NCBI GenBank assembly: GCA_014925825.1
Contig: JACGCK010000063.1
Span: 1 to 64,000, forward strand
Direction of reading: 5' to 3'
DNA length: 64,000 nt
Origin: Pholiota molesta
Taxonomy: Eukaryota; Basidiomycota; Agaricomycetes; Agaricales; Strophariaceae
Both the position numbers and the translations under genes were made by a program. Shown here piece by piece: positions 21,359 through 33,900 of the stretch. The notes below the pieces were generated by a model. That model did not search any database. It saw only the letters and a program-made list of their open reading frames with translations, and was not told the DNA's origin. Every line of letters starts with the position of its first letter. The stretch's first letter is position 1.

Positions 21359-24150
21359 ATGCCGTCTGCTTGGCCTCTGTCTATAATTCACGACCCTTCT
21401 CGAAGAACTGAAATTCTCTTCGACACTACCTGCTTCAGCACTGCCGAGCTTGACTACTTTGTTGATCGCAGCACCGACTCAGACGCCGACTCCAACGTAG
21501 ACTCACATCGTCCTATCTTTTATCTTGCTGACCCCGCCAACATGCCCAAGAAGGCCGCCGTTGACCCACATGCACAAGAGGAGATATACAGCCGGATGGC
21601 CCTCTGTAATAATGCACTCGACACTAGAGCCCGATACACTCATCCAACCTTCCCCATACCTTCATTTCTTACAACGTTTCTACAACCTGAACGTTTTCCG
21701 GCATACATTGCAACCAAATTCCCCCCTCTCACCTTGAGCGATGAATCCGACGGACCTGTCCCGTTGTCGACAACAACCCAGGAGCCACTTCGCAAGCAGG
21801 TCAATGCAACCGCGGCAAACTCCCTCCTTAACACCATGATCCCAACCAACGCGGCGAGCTTAGATTGGATACGATCCGAGGTGTTTTCTGACGCGGAGCT
21901 TCCTGTGCCGTTCGACGAGCATTGCCTCGACAACGTCACTGAATGTTGGGACCAGTCGTTGCAGAAGTTCTCCCACTACCCGGACAATGTGACGGAGAAA
22001 GCCGTTCAGGACTGGCTCAACCACCTTGCGCACACACTGGGAGTCAAACACCAACTTATCCAGAGCGAGCAGCACGAGGAGCCGATTTCCACGCGCGAGG
22101 AGCCGATTTCCACGCATGAGGAGCCCGTCTTCATACATGAGGAGGAGGAGGAAGTTGAAGGCGACAGAAGCGACAGTTCCGAGCTCAGCAGTCTCAACAC
22201 TGAGGAAGGCGTCCTCGACAATGGTGTGAACCACGGAGGATTAGTCGTCCCAAGTGCTCAAGACCGTTCATTCAGTATAGCAACGTATCTGAAAGGACCC
22301 AGTGGTGCCTATCGTTTCCGCAAACCCGACATCATCCTTGTCAACAGAAATCTCCGACATTTCCTCCAGAAAGCCCAACTTCGGCCTCGTTGGCACCACA
22401 TCGATGCAATTGTGGAGGTGTCCTCATCTGCTCCTCGGGAGAGTATGCTGACGCAGATTCTCGAGAAGGCATCCCTCATGTTCGAAACGCAGCCATTCCG
22501 TCGCTTTGCAATTGGTCTTGCTTTCCGGGGCAATGCCCAGCAGTTGGAGTTTTGTTTCATGTTGATCGATCGATCTGGCGTCTGCTCTACTCCATTCATG
22601 GATTGCACGAGCTACCCTGCCGTCAGCCTTGCCCGCATCGTTTTTGCCCTTTCGTATGCTAAACCCGAGTTACTCGGCGTGGACACCACCATGGCAATCG
22701 ACCTCCTCTCTGGAAACGTTACCAAGGTCAAGGTTCAAGACCGGGAGTTTGACGTCGTAAAGCACATTTACGCTTCTCTCGTTCTCTTTGGTCGTGGTAC
22801 CCACGTGTTTCTTGTAAAAGACAAGGATGGGCAATACCACATCCTCAAGGATGCCTGGCTTCTCGTGGACCACGGAATCTCAGAAATCACTGTCCTCTCA
22901 GACATAAACAGCGTTCTCGAGGCGGATTCCAGTGACGATGCTAAGGCGTACCGATCGATGCATGCTCGGTTTATTGTGGGCGAGGAACTAGGCGACTCTA
23001 CTGATGCCCGAAGGGAAAGCTGACGCCAAAGCCCCCTAGCCGTGTGCACCGTCGGGTAGTGACTGGTCCTGTTGGGGATCCGTTAACGTCGTTTCGCTCT
23101 CGCGAAGAGTTTATCAAGGTTCTCCTGGACTGTGTTAAATGTAAGTCTGGTTTTCAATATAAAAGTAATTTATTTAATCGATCACTTTCGCAGGGCTCGA
23201 GTATTTACATACTAAATGCAAAATGGTACATGGTGATTTGAGCATAAACAACATAGTAATTTATCGCGCACCTGGCCCGAACCCCGTCGTTTTGAAGAAA
23301 GGCGCACGAGTTACTCGGAACATTGCCAGCAACTTGGGGACTTCGTCGATTATGCCAGCTCCGTTGGCAGGTTTGGAAGAAAACATCCCAGTTGTTGGCA
23401 CCATCATCGACTATGACTATGCCCGTCGTACGAACACGCTTTTGGACAAAACATCGGTACGTCTTTTGCTGAGTTGTTCTGTCCTCCGAGTCCGTATTGA
23501 ATTTTTCTCTCCTTCAGGGAACTCTTCCCTTCATGCCAGTTGCCGCTCTGGACCCAAAGAACACCGGAAATTATACCCATGGTCCGGCTCAGGACCTTGA
23601 GTCTCTCTTTCATGTAGCCCTTGGAGTTATGACCTTCACCAATGGCCCTTGTGGTGCTCCTCGTCAGCCAACTGACCATGTTCCGATTGCGCGGTGGTAT
23701 AACGAAATTGATCGAGAGCAGCTTTTTAAGGACAAAACTTTCGATTTGATGTTCTTCGACACAGAGGTTGCCAATCACATCACTGATTACTGGAAACCTC
23801 TCGCTCCCTACCTTCGTCGTCTCTTCTCGGCCATATGGCCTACATTGCCTCAATTGTCCGCACCTTTTTTAGGCGAAGAATCTCACCAGGCGTGTAAAGA
23901 TATCCTTGAAGAGGCGCTCAATGCTTCCAAAGCACTTAACGAAGCCCCAGCAAAGTATGCCCCCGCCACCCCTGCCCCCGCCACTGGCGGCCACCCCCGC
24001 GGCGTGAAGCGTGCCCCACCTTCTGGCAAACCTGAAGCAGGCAGATGGCCGTACAAGTTTCCTCGAGGAGATGGCCCTTCCTCTGGACGCCTTCCTCGAC
24101 CTCTGGCAATCATGCAGCTTTCGAACTGGGAGGATTCTATCAATGCATAG
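21359..24150 (+). CDS. FunK1-type fungal protein kinase
   Basis: Fungal-specific kinase family expanded in mushrooms. Exons: 21359 to about 23010 continuing in another frame to 23140, then 23194-23456 and 23518-24150. The N-terminal ~300 residues are poorly conserved, with acidic runs and a short repeat of EEPIST. Then come KPDIILVNRN, WHHIDAIVEVSSS, FVIDRSG-like and VGEELGDST blocks. The catalytic loop is VHGDLSINNIVI (H-G-D-L-S-x-x-N instead of HRDLKxxN) and the metal-binding motif is IDYDYAR (DFG equivalent). GTLPFMPVAAL and AQDLESLFHV follow, as in the family. The frame shifts between about 23003 and 23035; a 57-bp intron could explain it but would remove conserved residues, so a one-base lesion is more likely. 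Confidence 0.75.
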
Positions 24151-24493
24151 GATTTGGCAAATCTGCCTATCTCTTATTAGGTTGGGCTGGTGTCGAAGGA
24201 GGGAAATCATGTTCGATTCATGCATGTCTAACCTCGCGCACATTTTCTACTATCTGTATCTACGCCTTACCCTTTGTATATCTTGTCAACGTTGAATTGC
24301 CCCGAAATTATGTTCATGAACTTGTGTGAAATTATGTAAGCAGCCGCTCGCCTCGGTTCCTTCTTGCCAGTGTTCCATACCGTTCAACTCATCGGCCCGT
24401 CGACCCCAAGCTACCATTGGCTAACTGCGCTGCCTCTGCTTCTCCTCATTAGCTGCTCCTATCTCTACGTCGCTACTTTCTACGCCTCTTATT
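24151..24493. other. Intergenic region upstream of the KDZ transposase
   Basis: 343 bp, pyrimidine-rich just before the start at 24494 (ctgctcctatctctacgtcg), which is common in front of fungal starts. No gene is present. Confidence 0.45.
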
Positions 24494-27400
24494 ATGACTG
24501 AAGAACGACCTCCTAAACGCCCTCGTACAATAGCCGGTGGTGCTTACCACGACGCAGTCCCATTCTTGCCCGATTTCGACTACACTGTTGTTCATGCAAG
24601 TGAAGGAGCGCTGCGGCGATTTGGCAACGACTTGCGCCCGACGCGGCTCGAGAGAGATGTACACTCAGCTGCGGGCTCCTGGGAAGCCACTACCTCTTGG
24701 TCTCCGCCCGATGATCCTCTCTATGCCCTTGACCCTAGTACCGATATGTATGATACCGTCCTCGATGGCGAAGTCATGGATGATTTCCCGGTGCCCGAAC
24801 AAGAAGCGGCTCCTAAAAAGAAGACCAATGTCTCTGTAAGGTTGTTCTCTCTAGTCACATTTCATTAACTTACAAGACTTTTCTGTAGAGACGGCCCCAC
24901 GTTGTATGGATGAACCTCCATCGTCAGGCCTACCTGGAGGAGGTAGCTCGCTGGGCCGGAAGAGCGGACTTTCGTACCGCAAAGGATTGCTCCGACTGCG
25001 TCGCCCGTTGCAGCGAGAAGCCCGGTGGTCCTGAATATCGGTGTATGGACTGCTTCCTCCCAGACCTTCTTTGCGCTTCGTGCTGTGTTAAGCGACACAG
25101 ACTTCACCCCTTCCATCGAATACAGGCATGTTTTTTTTGCTTCATCGAAAGGTTTCGATACTTATCTACCTCTTCTAGAAGTGGAGCGGCTCTGAATTTC
25201 ACAAGACGTCTCTCAAAACCATCGGGCTCACAGTGCAGCTCAACCATTCCAGTATGTTCTGCGAAAGCCCTGTCCCATGCCACGCCAATATGCTCGTTCT
25301 CCATACAAATGGTATACATTCCATTGCGCTTCAATACTGCGGATGCCAGCGCGCCATTCCCCACCACCTTCAACTACTTCGCCGACACCTCTATCCCGCC
25401 TCGCAGATATCCGTGAAGACTTGCGCAACTTTCGAACTTCTGCGCCACCTTCACAAATTGTCACTATCAACAAAGGCGTCAACCTATGACTTTTATCGAT
25501 GCCTAGAAAAGTCGACGAACAGTACTGGAATCGACCCCCCAAAGTCTCGATACCGAGCGCTATTCCGAATGATAATGCAGTGGCGACACCTTCAGATGTT
25601 GAAGTGGGCTGGCATACAGCATGAGACGAACGGCGTTGCTGGCATCCAGCCTGGCCAGCTAGCAGTCAGATGTCCGTCTTGCCCGCATCCAGGTATCAAC
25701 CTCTTGAGCGGATGGGAGAACGCTCCTGATGAAATGAAGTAGGTGAGTTCGGTATATTGTCTTTGCTTCGTCAGCTAATCAAATTAAGATTTCTTTATAT
25801 GATGCTTATTTGCATGGATGCGAACTTTCGCCTCAAGAACCAGCTGGTGTCGAACTACTCGCAAGATCCAGGATTGGGAATAGGCTGGGCTTATATGGTG
25901 CCACGTAAGCCTTATGAAGCATACGTCCTGAGCAAAGCTAGCGAGGAAGATGTACGACTTCTCTTCAGATTGTTTGAAATATCCTCTCATTTTCTCCGTC
26001 TTACAGATTAGTACTTGTGTTGGCTTCCAGGCGCTTTCGAAATCGAATACGAAGTCCTCAGTTGGACTGAGGTATACCGGCACCAACATCACAGTTTGTG
26101 GGCGGTCTGAAATGGTCCTCCCTCTGGGCGTTGGAAATTTGCAAAAGGGAGAAAGGTATGTTATAGCATTTTATAAATCGATTCAGGAATGCTGAGTATG
26201 GTTTAGATACCCCAACATGGACTACATCTTCGGCTCTACGCTTCAGTTTGTCGCGATCCATCTCGTCCTCATTAGCTACGACATTATGTGTCAGTGGTTT
26301 ATAAATCTCTCCAAAAGGATCAACGAGGATTGGCCGGAGCACATCAAACCTCGACATAACGTCACGTTCATACCAGCTATCCCCAAGCTTCATGAGCCGA
26401 TGCATAAGGCAGTTGGCCATGAGGTTTTTTCGCTCAACTTTATCAAAGGTTCCGGTCATTCGGATTGCGAATGCGTCGAACGTGTGTGGGCGTCTCATAA
26501 TGCGCTGGCAAACTCCACAAAAACACAAGGCCCAGGATCACGACAGGATGTCCTAGACGACCACTTTGGCTTTTGGAACTGGGAGAAGTACACGGCAATG
26601 GGGTCTACGCTCTTGCGAAGGTACAAGGCTGCCGTCCGCGAGCGTAATTTGCAAGTGGAGGGGTTTCGAGGACTAACTGAGTCCTTGGATAAGGATCTCG
26701 TCACAAGCTGGGAGAAAATCTGCACAGAGTGGGATGAGGATAAATTTCCGAAGACGAAAAAGAATCCGTACCAGTTGGACACAGCAGGTACGCCAATAGT
26801 TCTACGTCAATGTATCGTCTAGACTCAAAGATGACGATAGATGTATCTGAAGTCCAAGTCAGGAAGGACCTCGCTGAAGAGGAGGCAAAATTTTTGGAGA
26901 GCGGTGGCACCTTCTTACACGCTACTACGGCGTCGGCGTTCATTTACATGGGTTTGGATTTGGAAGAGACCCAGTAGGTTCTGTTCCTATGTTCACGTTT
27001 CAAAAGCTCAACTGATTTGTTATAGGCGCCGTATTCGTCGCCTGGCGAAGTCTACAGCTGTAAATCCAACCCTGCGAAGGGGCGGTGATCTGACCGAGCA
27101 GCGAAACGCTCTCATTTCCCGAATTCGCGCTTGGGAGCAGCTGCTTCCGATATACGTGCCCGGCCTCCTTCAGTATCACTCCGACTACCCTCCCTCGGAA
27201 AGAAGGTCCAGCAATCCCGAGGATGCCGCCATTTGGCTTCCATCCCGGTTGCCTGAGCCCCATCGGTCAAGAATCTGCGTCACCGGCTTGCCAGCAATTG
27301 AGGAAAGAATTCGCGATGCGCAGCTGCCGGACTCGCTAGAAAATGTCAAAAGAATTCTCAAAATCAAGAGCCGAATGATCGCTTTCAAGAATAAGAACAT

Positions 27401-28211
27401 TCGCGGACAAAGAGACGGGACACGATCACGGGCAGTCATTGACCGCGTGCATGATAGGGCAAGGTATTCCGCTGAGAAGTACAGAGAAGCTCGAACTGCC
27501 AAATATGCTCTGACAGGTCCTGGAGAGTGGGAGACGAAGTATCGTGTTCTCGAAGACGGTGACGTTCGAGGATATCAGGACCCAAATCGTCTTCGCCAAC
27601 GTGTTGGACGTCGGGGTGTGTTGGAGGATGACCAATTAGAAGGGCCTACGGGAGTTCTCTTGGAAGATAGTGAGGAATTCACCCTCTTCGACGAAACTCG
27701 ACGCCGCCGCGATGGGACTGGAGAAACGCGCCGGACTCTGTCTTGGATTTGGCTGACCACACCGTCCTCCGCGTCAGACGATGACAAGGATGACGTCCTG
27801 CGTTCAGAATGGGCTAGGAGCCGGGCAAGGGCCACTCGAGGGCGCGAGGAAGTCATGATCCTCAAGGAGGAAATGCGGCGAGTCCTGGCGTATCTCGAAT
27901 GGAAGGCTACGTGGTGGAGAGCTCGAGAACACGGCAGGGATGGCATCACAAAGGATTTGATGGAAGGTCTTGCATCTTACTCTCGGTCTCAAGCACGCCT
28001 GCAGGAAAGCCTCGCAGCTCACTTCCGACGGCTGTGGGCGTCGCCGCTGCAAGAAGATATTCCCCCCGCCGACTTAGAGGGCAATAGCGCAGATTCAAAT
28101 GTAATCATTGACGAGGACGAGGACGATTATGACGAAGGCGATGCAGATTTTCATGCGGGTTACGACGACGGCGAGACGGCTTTGATTGAGACGCCCGTAA
28201 TGGCGCCGTAG
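24494..28211 (+). CDS. KDZ transposase (CxC2 domain plus KDZ catalytic domain)
   Basis: Transposase of the 18.4-kb element. Eight exons join in one frame: 24494-24835, 24889-25125, 25179-25738, 25789-25951, 26007-26155, 26207-26787, 26823-26973, 27026-28211. An N-terminal linker is followed by the CxC2 cysteine cluster (CSDCVARCSEKPG, YRCMDCFLPDLLCASC, H and HRIQ). The catalytic region has ALQYCGCQRAIPHHLQLLRR, ALFRMIMQWRHLQMLKWAG, CPSCPHPGINL, the first Asp in MLICMDANFRLKNQ, the second in LISYDIMCQWFINL, then PKLHEPMHKAVGHE and GSGHSDCECVERVWASHN with the terminal acidic residue. A long helical, Arg/Glu-rich tail ends 8 bp before the right TIR. No stop or shift was found, so this copy may be functional. 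Confidence 0.88.
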
Positions 28212-28219
28212 AAGGGCCG

Positions 28220-28931
28220 AACGCACAGCGGGAGCATAGGTAGATGGATTCTAAATATAGCGTGCTGCCCCGAACATCCGAACATCGTCATCCATAAGTA
28301 TTAAGGCGCATCCAGCCCTTACAGTGGCCTAGGATGCCTGAAATTTCGCCCAAGCATAGAATACGTATCGTACAATGATTATCCAGTGAGTTAGCATCAT
28401 AGAGGAGGAAGCCATGCCGCGGGGGGGCATATAGAGTGTTTTGGTCCCATTCCCCCCGCGGGCGCCCGGAGTCCCCGGGATGGAAAGCCAAAGATAAGCG
28501 ATCAATTCCATTAACCGGGGAAGCGATCAATGATCATGATAAGATTTTGATCATGATCGCTATCAATATGACGACGCCCTTCTAAATAAAGCTACAGTGC
28601 TAAATATAATCAAAGGTCATCCATAAGCACCCCGCCGCATCCACCCATTGCCCGCCCTCTATGGGCGCGGAAACACCCAATATAGGTCGAGAATAATCCC
28701 CTCAATATTTCCCCGCCCTCTCCGCGGCCAAAATGGCCGCCCACGACGAGCGGGGGCCAATTTACTGCTTTGGAGGCTGTTCTGTGCATTGTTTACATAT
28801 GTTTACTGATCCCGCCCCCAGCAACAAGCACCAACCCACCCCCGGCACACATAATGCCGGCCCCTCTAGGAGACCTTGGGCAAGCATCCGCTATACATGT
28901 ATGACCCATGTTGGGCAGTTAGCCTCATGTC
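28220..28931 (-). repeat. Right long TIR of the KDZ element
   Basis: Reverse-complement partner of 10545-11249. It starts about 8 bp after the stop codon of the KDZ transposase, so that gene has almost no 3' sequence of its own before the repeat. Confidence 0.93.
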
Positions 28932-28982
28932 ATATATCAGGCTGGCTACTACTAGTGCAAGTTGAACATTTTGACGACGTAC

Positions 28983-30600
28983 GGAAGCTGCAGCTCATTG
29001 CTGTTCCATTCCGGTAGGTCTCGATTTTCGTGGACTTTGGCGATTGTTCGGCAGGTCGTATCGTTATTGCTGGTGTTATCCAAGGTTGCACCGAAAAGCT
29101 ACAGATAAGAGTCATTCAAATCAATCGATAAGCAATCGATGAGAGCATGTGACGTTCAACATGCCTTAGAGTGGGTTTTACTCATGATTCCCACACGATC
29201 GAGCAACCCAACCACATACCGCCCCAAGTTATCACCACTGTGTGCGCCTGATACTGCTCTGAATCCGATCACCTCTGCCTGCAATACCCACTTTCCATCA
29301 ACGAGCTCGATGAAGTGAGCTGTTATTCCAAGGAACGACATCTTCGTTGTATCAGAAGACCAGCAGTCGGCCGTTATCGAGACCTTTCCCGGGCAGTTCT
29401 GGATGTTCATGCCAACGGTGAGTCAATGATGATATGCAGGGCTGAAAACTACTCACTAGTATCCGCTCCTTCAGCAGTGCAATATGCTTCACAAACTCGT
29501 TATGAAGATGGATCTTCACGTCGCGCGCTGTTGGAAGATCGAGCCGGGTGGATTTTGGGCGCATTGCAACGAGGGAGTTACGGAACGCTGCATTGTCAGC
29601 GAGGGCGAGAGGCTAAACAGTGCGTTGTTAAGTTCGTTTATATGATCTGAAGACGCTTGATAGCTTACTTGGTTGTTCGTCGCTATCAGTCTACACACCG
29701 CAACCAAGACATCTTGACGTGTAAACTCGCGAGGGCCCGTAACCTTTTCGAACTGTAATGATTGCTGCACTTTTCCCTTGGTGTTTCCTGCCCTCATTGC
29801 CTCCTTCTCAGCCTCCATCTCGTTCCAAATAGGGCGCGGAATTGCCCAATGATTCATGGGTATACTGTCCTTTGCACATCTTTCCTTATACAAGTCGTAG
29901 TGTTGACGTATATGTGTGCGACAGGACGAGTTTCCACCTTTGTGGAAAGCCTTTCGCATGCCTGATAACTTGACAAACTCTTTGTCGTTTCTGTTGATAG
30001 GTGAGTAATGTTTGCTCTTCAGATAACATCATGTACTTACTTGCATATGTTGCACCAACGTCCAAGCACGATAAGATGTTTATCCGGGCCTACTTTGAAT
30101 TTGACCGTCACCCGGTCAGACATTATCGTCAAAAGATCCAGTGTGAGTTCTTTCTTCACTACTGTTTCCTCCAATTTCTCACCGCGTTGATGTGCAGTAA
30201 GATCCTAGTAAGCGAGCACGTCAATTACTGTCGTGTGATAGGGTAATAATGGACTTACTTCGTCATCAGAGACAACTATGATGTCGTTGCCATCCTCGTC
30301 AACAATTTCAACTTCTCTTTCTGGTGGTGTTGCGTCCACTGGTTCAAGGTCCTCAACATCAACATCACAAGCAGCTCGCTTTTTAGCTTTCTTCTTTACT
30401 GGCTGCTCTGCCTCGCTGCTACTAGGTTCGTCGCTGTCATTTTCTTCACTGCTGCTGCTGGTAACTGGCGCCTTTCGTTTCGCATGTGATTTACTATTTT
30501 TGGACTTTGATGTCGACTTCTTGGAGTGTCCCTTTCTGGTTGTTGGTTCGCGAACTCTCGGTGGGACCCCTTGAGTTAATGACCGTGTTTTGAGAGCCAT
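28983..30600 (-). CDS. hAT transposase, N-terminal exons (BED finger and first catalytic D)
   Basis: Starts at the ATG at 30598-30600. Exons: 30259-30600, 30041-30204, 29669-29990, 29457-29612, about 29190-29398, and about 28983-29094. A Ser/Lys-rich, NLS-like start is followed by a BED-type zinc finger (VLGRWCNICKND ... CRTHIRQHYDLYKERC), then PLALADNAAFRNSLV and the first catalytic Asp block ITADCWSSDTTKMSFLGITAHF. The last exon encodes LFGATLDNTSNNDTTC, which carries the second Asp, and ends at a gtacgt donor at 28982, next to the KDZ insertion. One junction (about 29190 to 29094) does not join in frame with a standard donor, so a small lesion may be present there. Confidence 0.8.
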
Positions 30601-30918
30601 AGTATATAATAGTATGAGTGTGCCGTGGGTTATGTGAGCGCTGTCAGAGTATAGAGTAGGAGTTTGCTGTCAGTTCCGTGCATGCAAAAATTGGTTTTGA
30701 CGAAGTATTTTTACATCACATGACCACCCAAAAGACCGGTCTCAACCCCATAAGACCGGTTTTTCCCCAGTCCCATGTTAATGTTCCATAGGTATTGACC
30801 GTAGACCGAACCGACGGTTTCGGTCCTCTCCAGTCTTAGTATTTTACAGTCTTTACAAGTCTGGTCCGGTTAGGTTGCGGTCTTTTTTCCGGTCATCTAA
30901 CCGGACCCTCAAGCACTA
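30601..30918. repeat. hAT right end: promoter side and subterminal repeats
   Basis: Upstream of the hAT transposase ATG. 30735-30905 holds repeated agaccgg, ggaccg and ccggtc motifs in both orientations, ending in the TIR caagcacta. No gene lies here. Confidence 0.75.
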
Positions 30919-30991
30919 ATCATCTCCGTCAACAGCTTTAATTACATACCATGTTAGTTGAAAATATAATGATCCAGTTGGAGAACATACC

Positions 30992-33900
30992 GCGATATTA
31001 TCGACATCAATATCAATGCCATCATTGAGATACCATTGAATATCGGCGTCACGCAGACGAAGAGCGAGGAGAATATGCTGGCTACCAACATGATGTCGCA
31101 TTTCCTTGAGCTTTACAAGAGTGGCGCAGATCTTGCAAGACACTCTCGCCCCCCCATTGAGCTTTACGACGGGTATGTTCCTACTGCTTTGATCAGCAAT
31201 AACAAGTGGGGAGTAAGTTCCCAATCCCGACTGATAAGGCAATCCAGCATCGAGAGTAGGAACCTTCGGTATTGTAGCAAGGTTTCCTAGGAAATCATCA
31301 TCGTCAGGAGTTAAAGAAGCCCAGCAGTCGTCCATTACGGCTATTAGGTCGGTATGCTTCAAAGCCCATGTTGTGATATGTTGGTTGGAAGGGTCAGCAG
31401 CGACGGTAGGTGTAAGCGGAACAAATCGTCGACCAGGTATGCGTATAGTGTAGCTTTTCTGCGACACAATGCCCTCCTTATTTGTCTGAAGGCACATATA
31501 CTTTCTCGACCATTCCCATTGCGCTTCTGTCGATGAGGATGGCTGAGACTTGGGTAATGTTAGATGTAGAATTTGAGCGGTGATAGATGTCTTCTTCGGA
31601 CCAGAATCTTGAACGAGGTCATTGGCGTTAATGTATTGAAGATCTTTTTGCCCTTGTTGAAAGAATAACACTTCGCCGACGGCAAGGCATACTTTATCAG
31701 GTAGCTGTACCAGGAAAGCACCAAGATCTCCACGCTTCACAAGATGACTTTGGTCAGGAAGGCCATCTGGATCGTTTAATTCGTGAACGCGCTGTATAGA
31801 TTCATTGATTGTGATGTCCCGGACACGAAGATTGCGCTGGATCGATTTGCGTGCCCTGTCAGAAACCAGACGTTCGGCCACAATGGAATCGATGTGTCGC
31901 TGTTTAGAGTCTCCAACATCAAGATAAGATTTCTTAATGTGTGTCCCTGGAGGAGTGGGATTTAAAATCGCTTCCAACGGCTGACTCTGCGCTCGATTGA
32001 CTTCCGGTACATCCTCCCAACCATCATTGTCATCCACGTTGGGAAAAACACCAGCTCCACCTTCAAGATCGTCGTCGTTGGATATGACTTCAGATGCTAG
32101 ACCTCCCTGCAGCCTCTGAGAATCTGAATCATCGTCCTCCTGGGGATCGGAGTCACCATCCGCTGCGCGAGATCCAACGTAAATGCCATCTGGCCGGAGA
32201 TGATCCTGGCCTTCAGTTGAGAATAGCGTAGTCCAGTCAACAGAATATGCATTGAGATCATCGCAAAATTCAGCGAGTAGTCGATCTGCATCCCCACGCC
32301 CAGTAAGGTATGAAGATATTATGTCAACGTCACCAACTTTGACATTCCCAGTCCATGACTTTGGATTCAGATGATCGCCTTCGCGGTTGCCTTGCATATT
32401 TCGTCGTTTATGGCCTTGGTATAGATCTGGGTTCCGTTCGAATACCGCATTGATCTCAGCGCCTACGCTTAGCTTGTGGGCGAGCTGCAAAACATCAAAG
32501 TTACGTGCGTGGTCCTGTGTCCGAACATTGGAGAAAATTCCTTCCAGACGGTCCGAACCTTCGAAGAGGATATGGTAGTCGATCTTGGGGTCTAGTAGCT
32601 GTAGGCGTGCTGCCGTGTAGAATACATTTTTTACAACAGATTGGGAGTCGGCAAAAAGAGCAGTGTTCATGAATGATGCCCGGTGTTTTAGATGCATGGC
32701 TGTGAGCAAATGCGAGTACGTAGAGAGAGATTTGAGTTGCTCAGACAGTGTCATTTCCGTGTTAATGAAAGGATCGAGGAAATATGATAGAAATGTGAGG
32801 AGAAAACGGATTTTTCGAAGACGATATGGGAAATTCAATTCTGTTGAAGGTGGTAATGCCTTCTTTGATCCCTCGAGAAGGTATTTAAGTAGGCTGACCG
32901 CTAAAGGCACGTTTTGTTTATCCGCAGGATTAAGCAAGGCATCTGCTTGCTTTTCAGAGAGCCCTGACATTGTCTGTAAGGCGCGTTTGAAGTCCTCGCG
33001 CGTCAAATGTGTGTCGCCAACCTGTATTCCTTTTTTCGATCTGATCATGGATGCAAATCGCTTGACAATATGCTTTGGATCACTGGTTGTAGCAATTCCA
33101 TTCGGCCCAGTGAAACAGTTGAACCCAGGTAAGTGATAGACAATTTGTCCCATCGGCGAGTCAATGTCGATCATCTCTGAGACACCCAATCTATAGCGCA
33201 TACTTCGAAATGATGATTCTCCGTCGGTTGCCAAAGTAAATATAGGACCATGCTTCTTTTCGCCATCTAGATGATCGCGATATATGTTTAGAAAACGGAC
33301 AACCCAGTCATAAAGCTCGTCGCCAGTTTCTTTCTTACAGGAAGGTGATAATAGAACAGGGGTTGGGTAATAATTCTTTGTGCCTGTCACGGGTGCAAGA
33401 GCAAGAACGGTCCCATCTTTTCCATGATGACAGGCTGGGGGTTCATCGTATAATGAGTCTGACAGATCCAAAATATGCTGATAATCTTGAACGCGAAGTC
33501 CCCTCGGCGCAAGATGAGCATGTTCGCGGCAAATTCCCAGTATACATCCACGCTGATGGTCATAGCGGCAGGCTTCTTCCAATGCAACACCGTCAATCAT
33601 AAGTGTTTGTCCAATTAACGGGTTGTCTGGGGCACGGCGTCCACCTTCACCGAGAATGGATGTTAGATTTTGGCTGATTTCTGGGTCGTTTGGTATTCCA
33701 GTTGAGACAAGAAGTTCTGGGATTGGTTTTCGACGTTTAAGTGTGGCGTTGGAGGGGTATGAATCGGCCTTCTGGAATACATAAAGCAAGCGTGCTCCAC
33801 CAAGTGCTGTGGCCAGAAACGCAATGTCAAATTCTCGCGTCGTCCATCCAGAGCGTGGACTGTAAAGACCATTGATAGCACGTTCAAGCTTTGCATATAG

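Larger units (their letters stand above)
10545..28931 (+). mobile_element. KDZ-type transposon with ~705-bp TIRs and cargo genes
   Basis: Inverted terminal repeats at 10545-11249 and about 28220-28931, beginning gacatgaggctaactgccc, enclose about 17 kb. The element encodes a KDZ (Kyakuja-Dileera-Zisupton) transposase next to its right TIR, plus a TET/JBP oxygenase, a FunK1-type kinase and other genes. KDZ elements with TET/JBP genes are established for basidiomycetes. The sequence atatat lies at both borders (10539-10544 and 28932-28937); because it is palindromic it could be either a TSD or the TIR tip. The element sits in an intron of the hAT transposase: 43 bp of that intron remain on the left and 51 bp on the right. 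Confidence 0.9.
8476..30918 (-). mobile_element. hAT transposon nested in the P-like element
   Basis: The ends read tagtgcttgagggtccgg at both borders (8476 on plus, 30918 on minus). They are flanked by a perfect 8-bp duplication, atcatctc, at 8468-8475 and 30919-30926. Without the KDZ insert the element is about 4.05 kb. Subterminal zones (8490-8700 and 30735-30905) hold many GACCGG/CCGGTC motifs, which in hAT elements are transposase-binding repeats. A BED-finger hAT transposase is encoded on the minus strand, split by the KDZ element. Confidence 0.93.
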
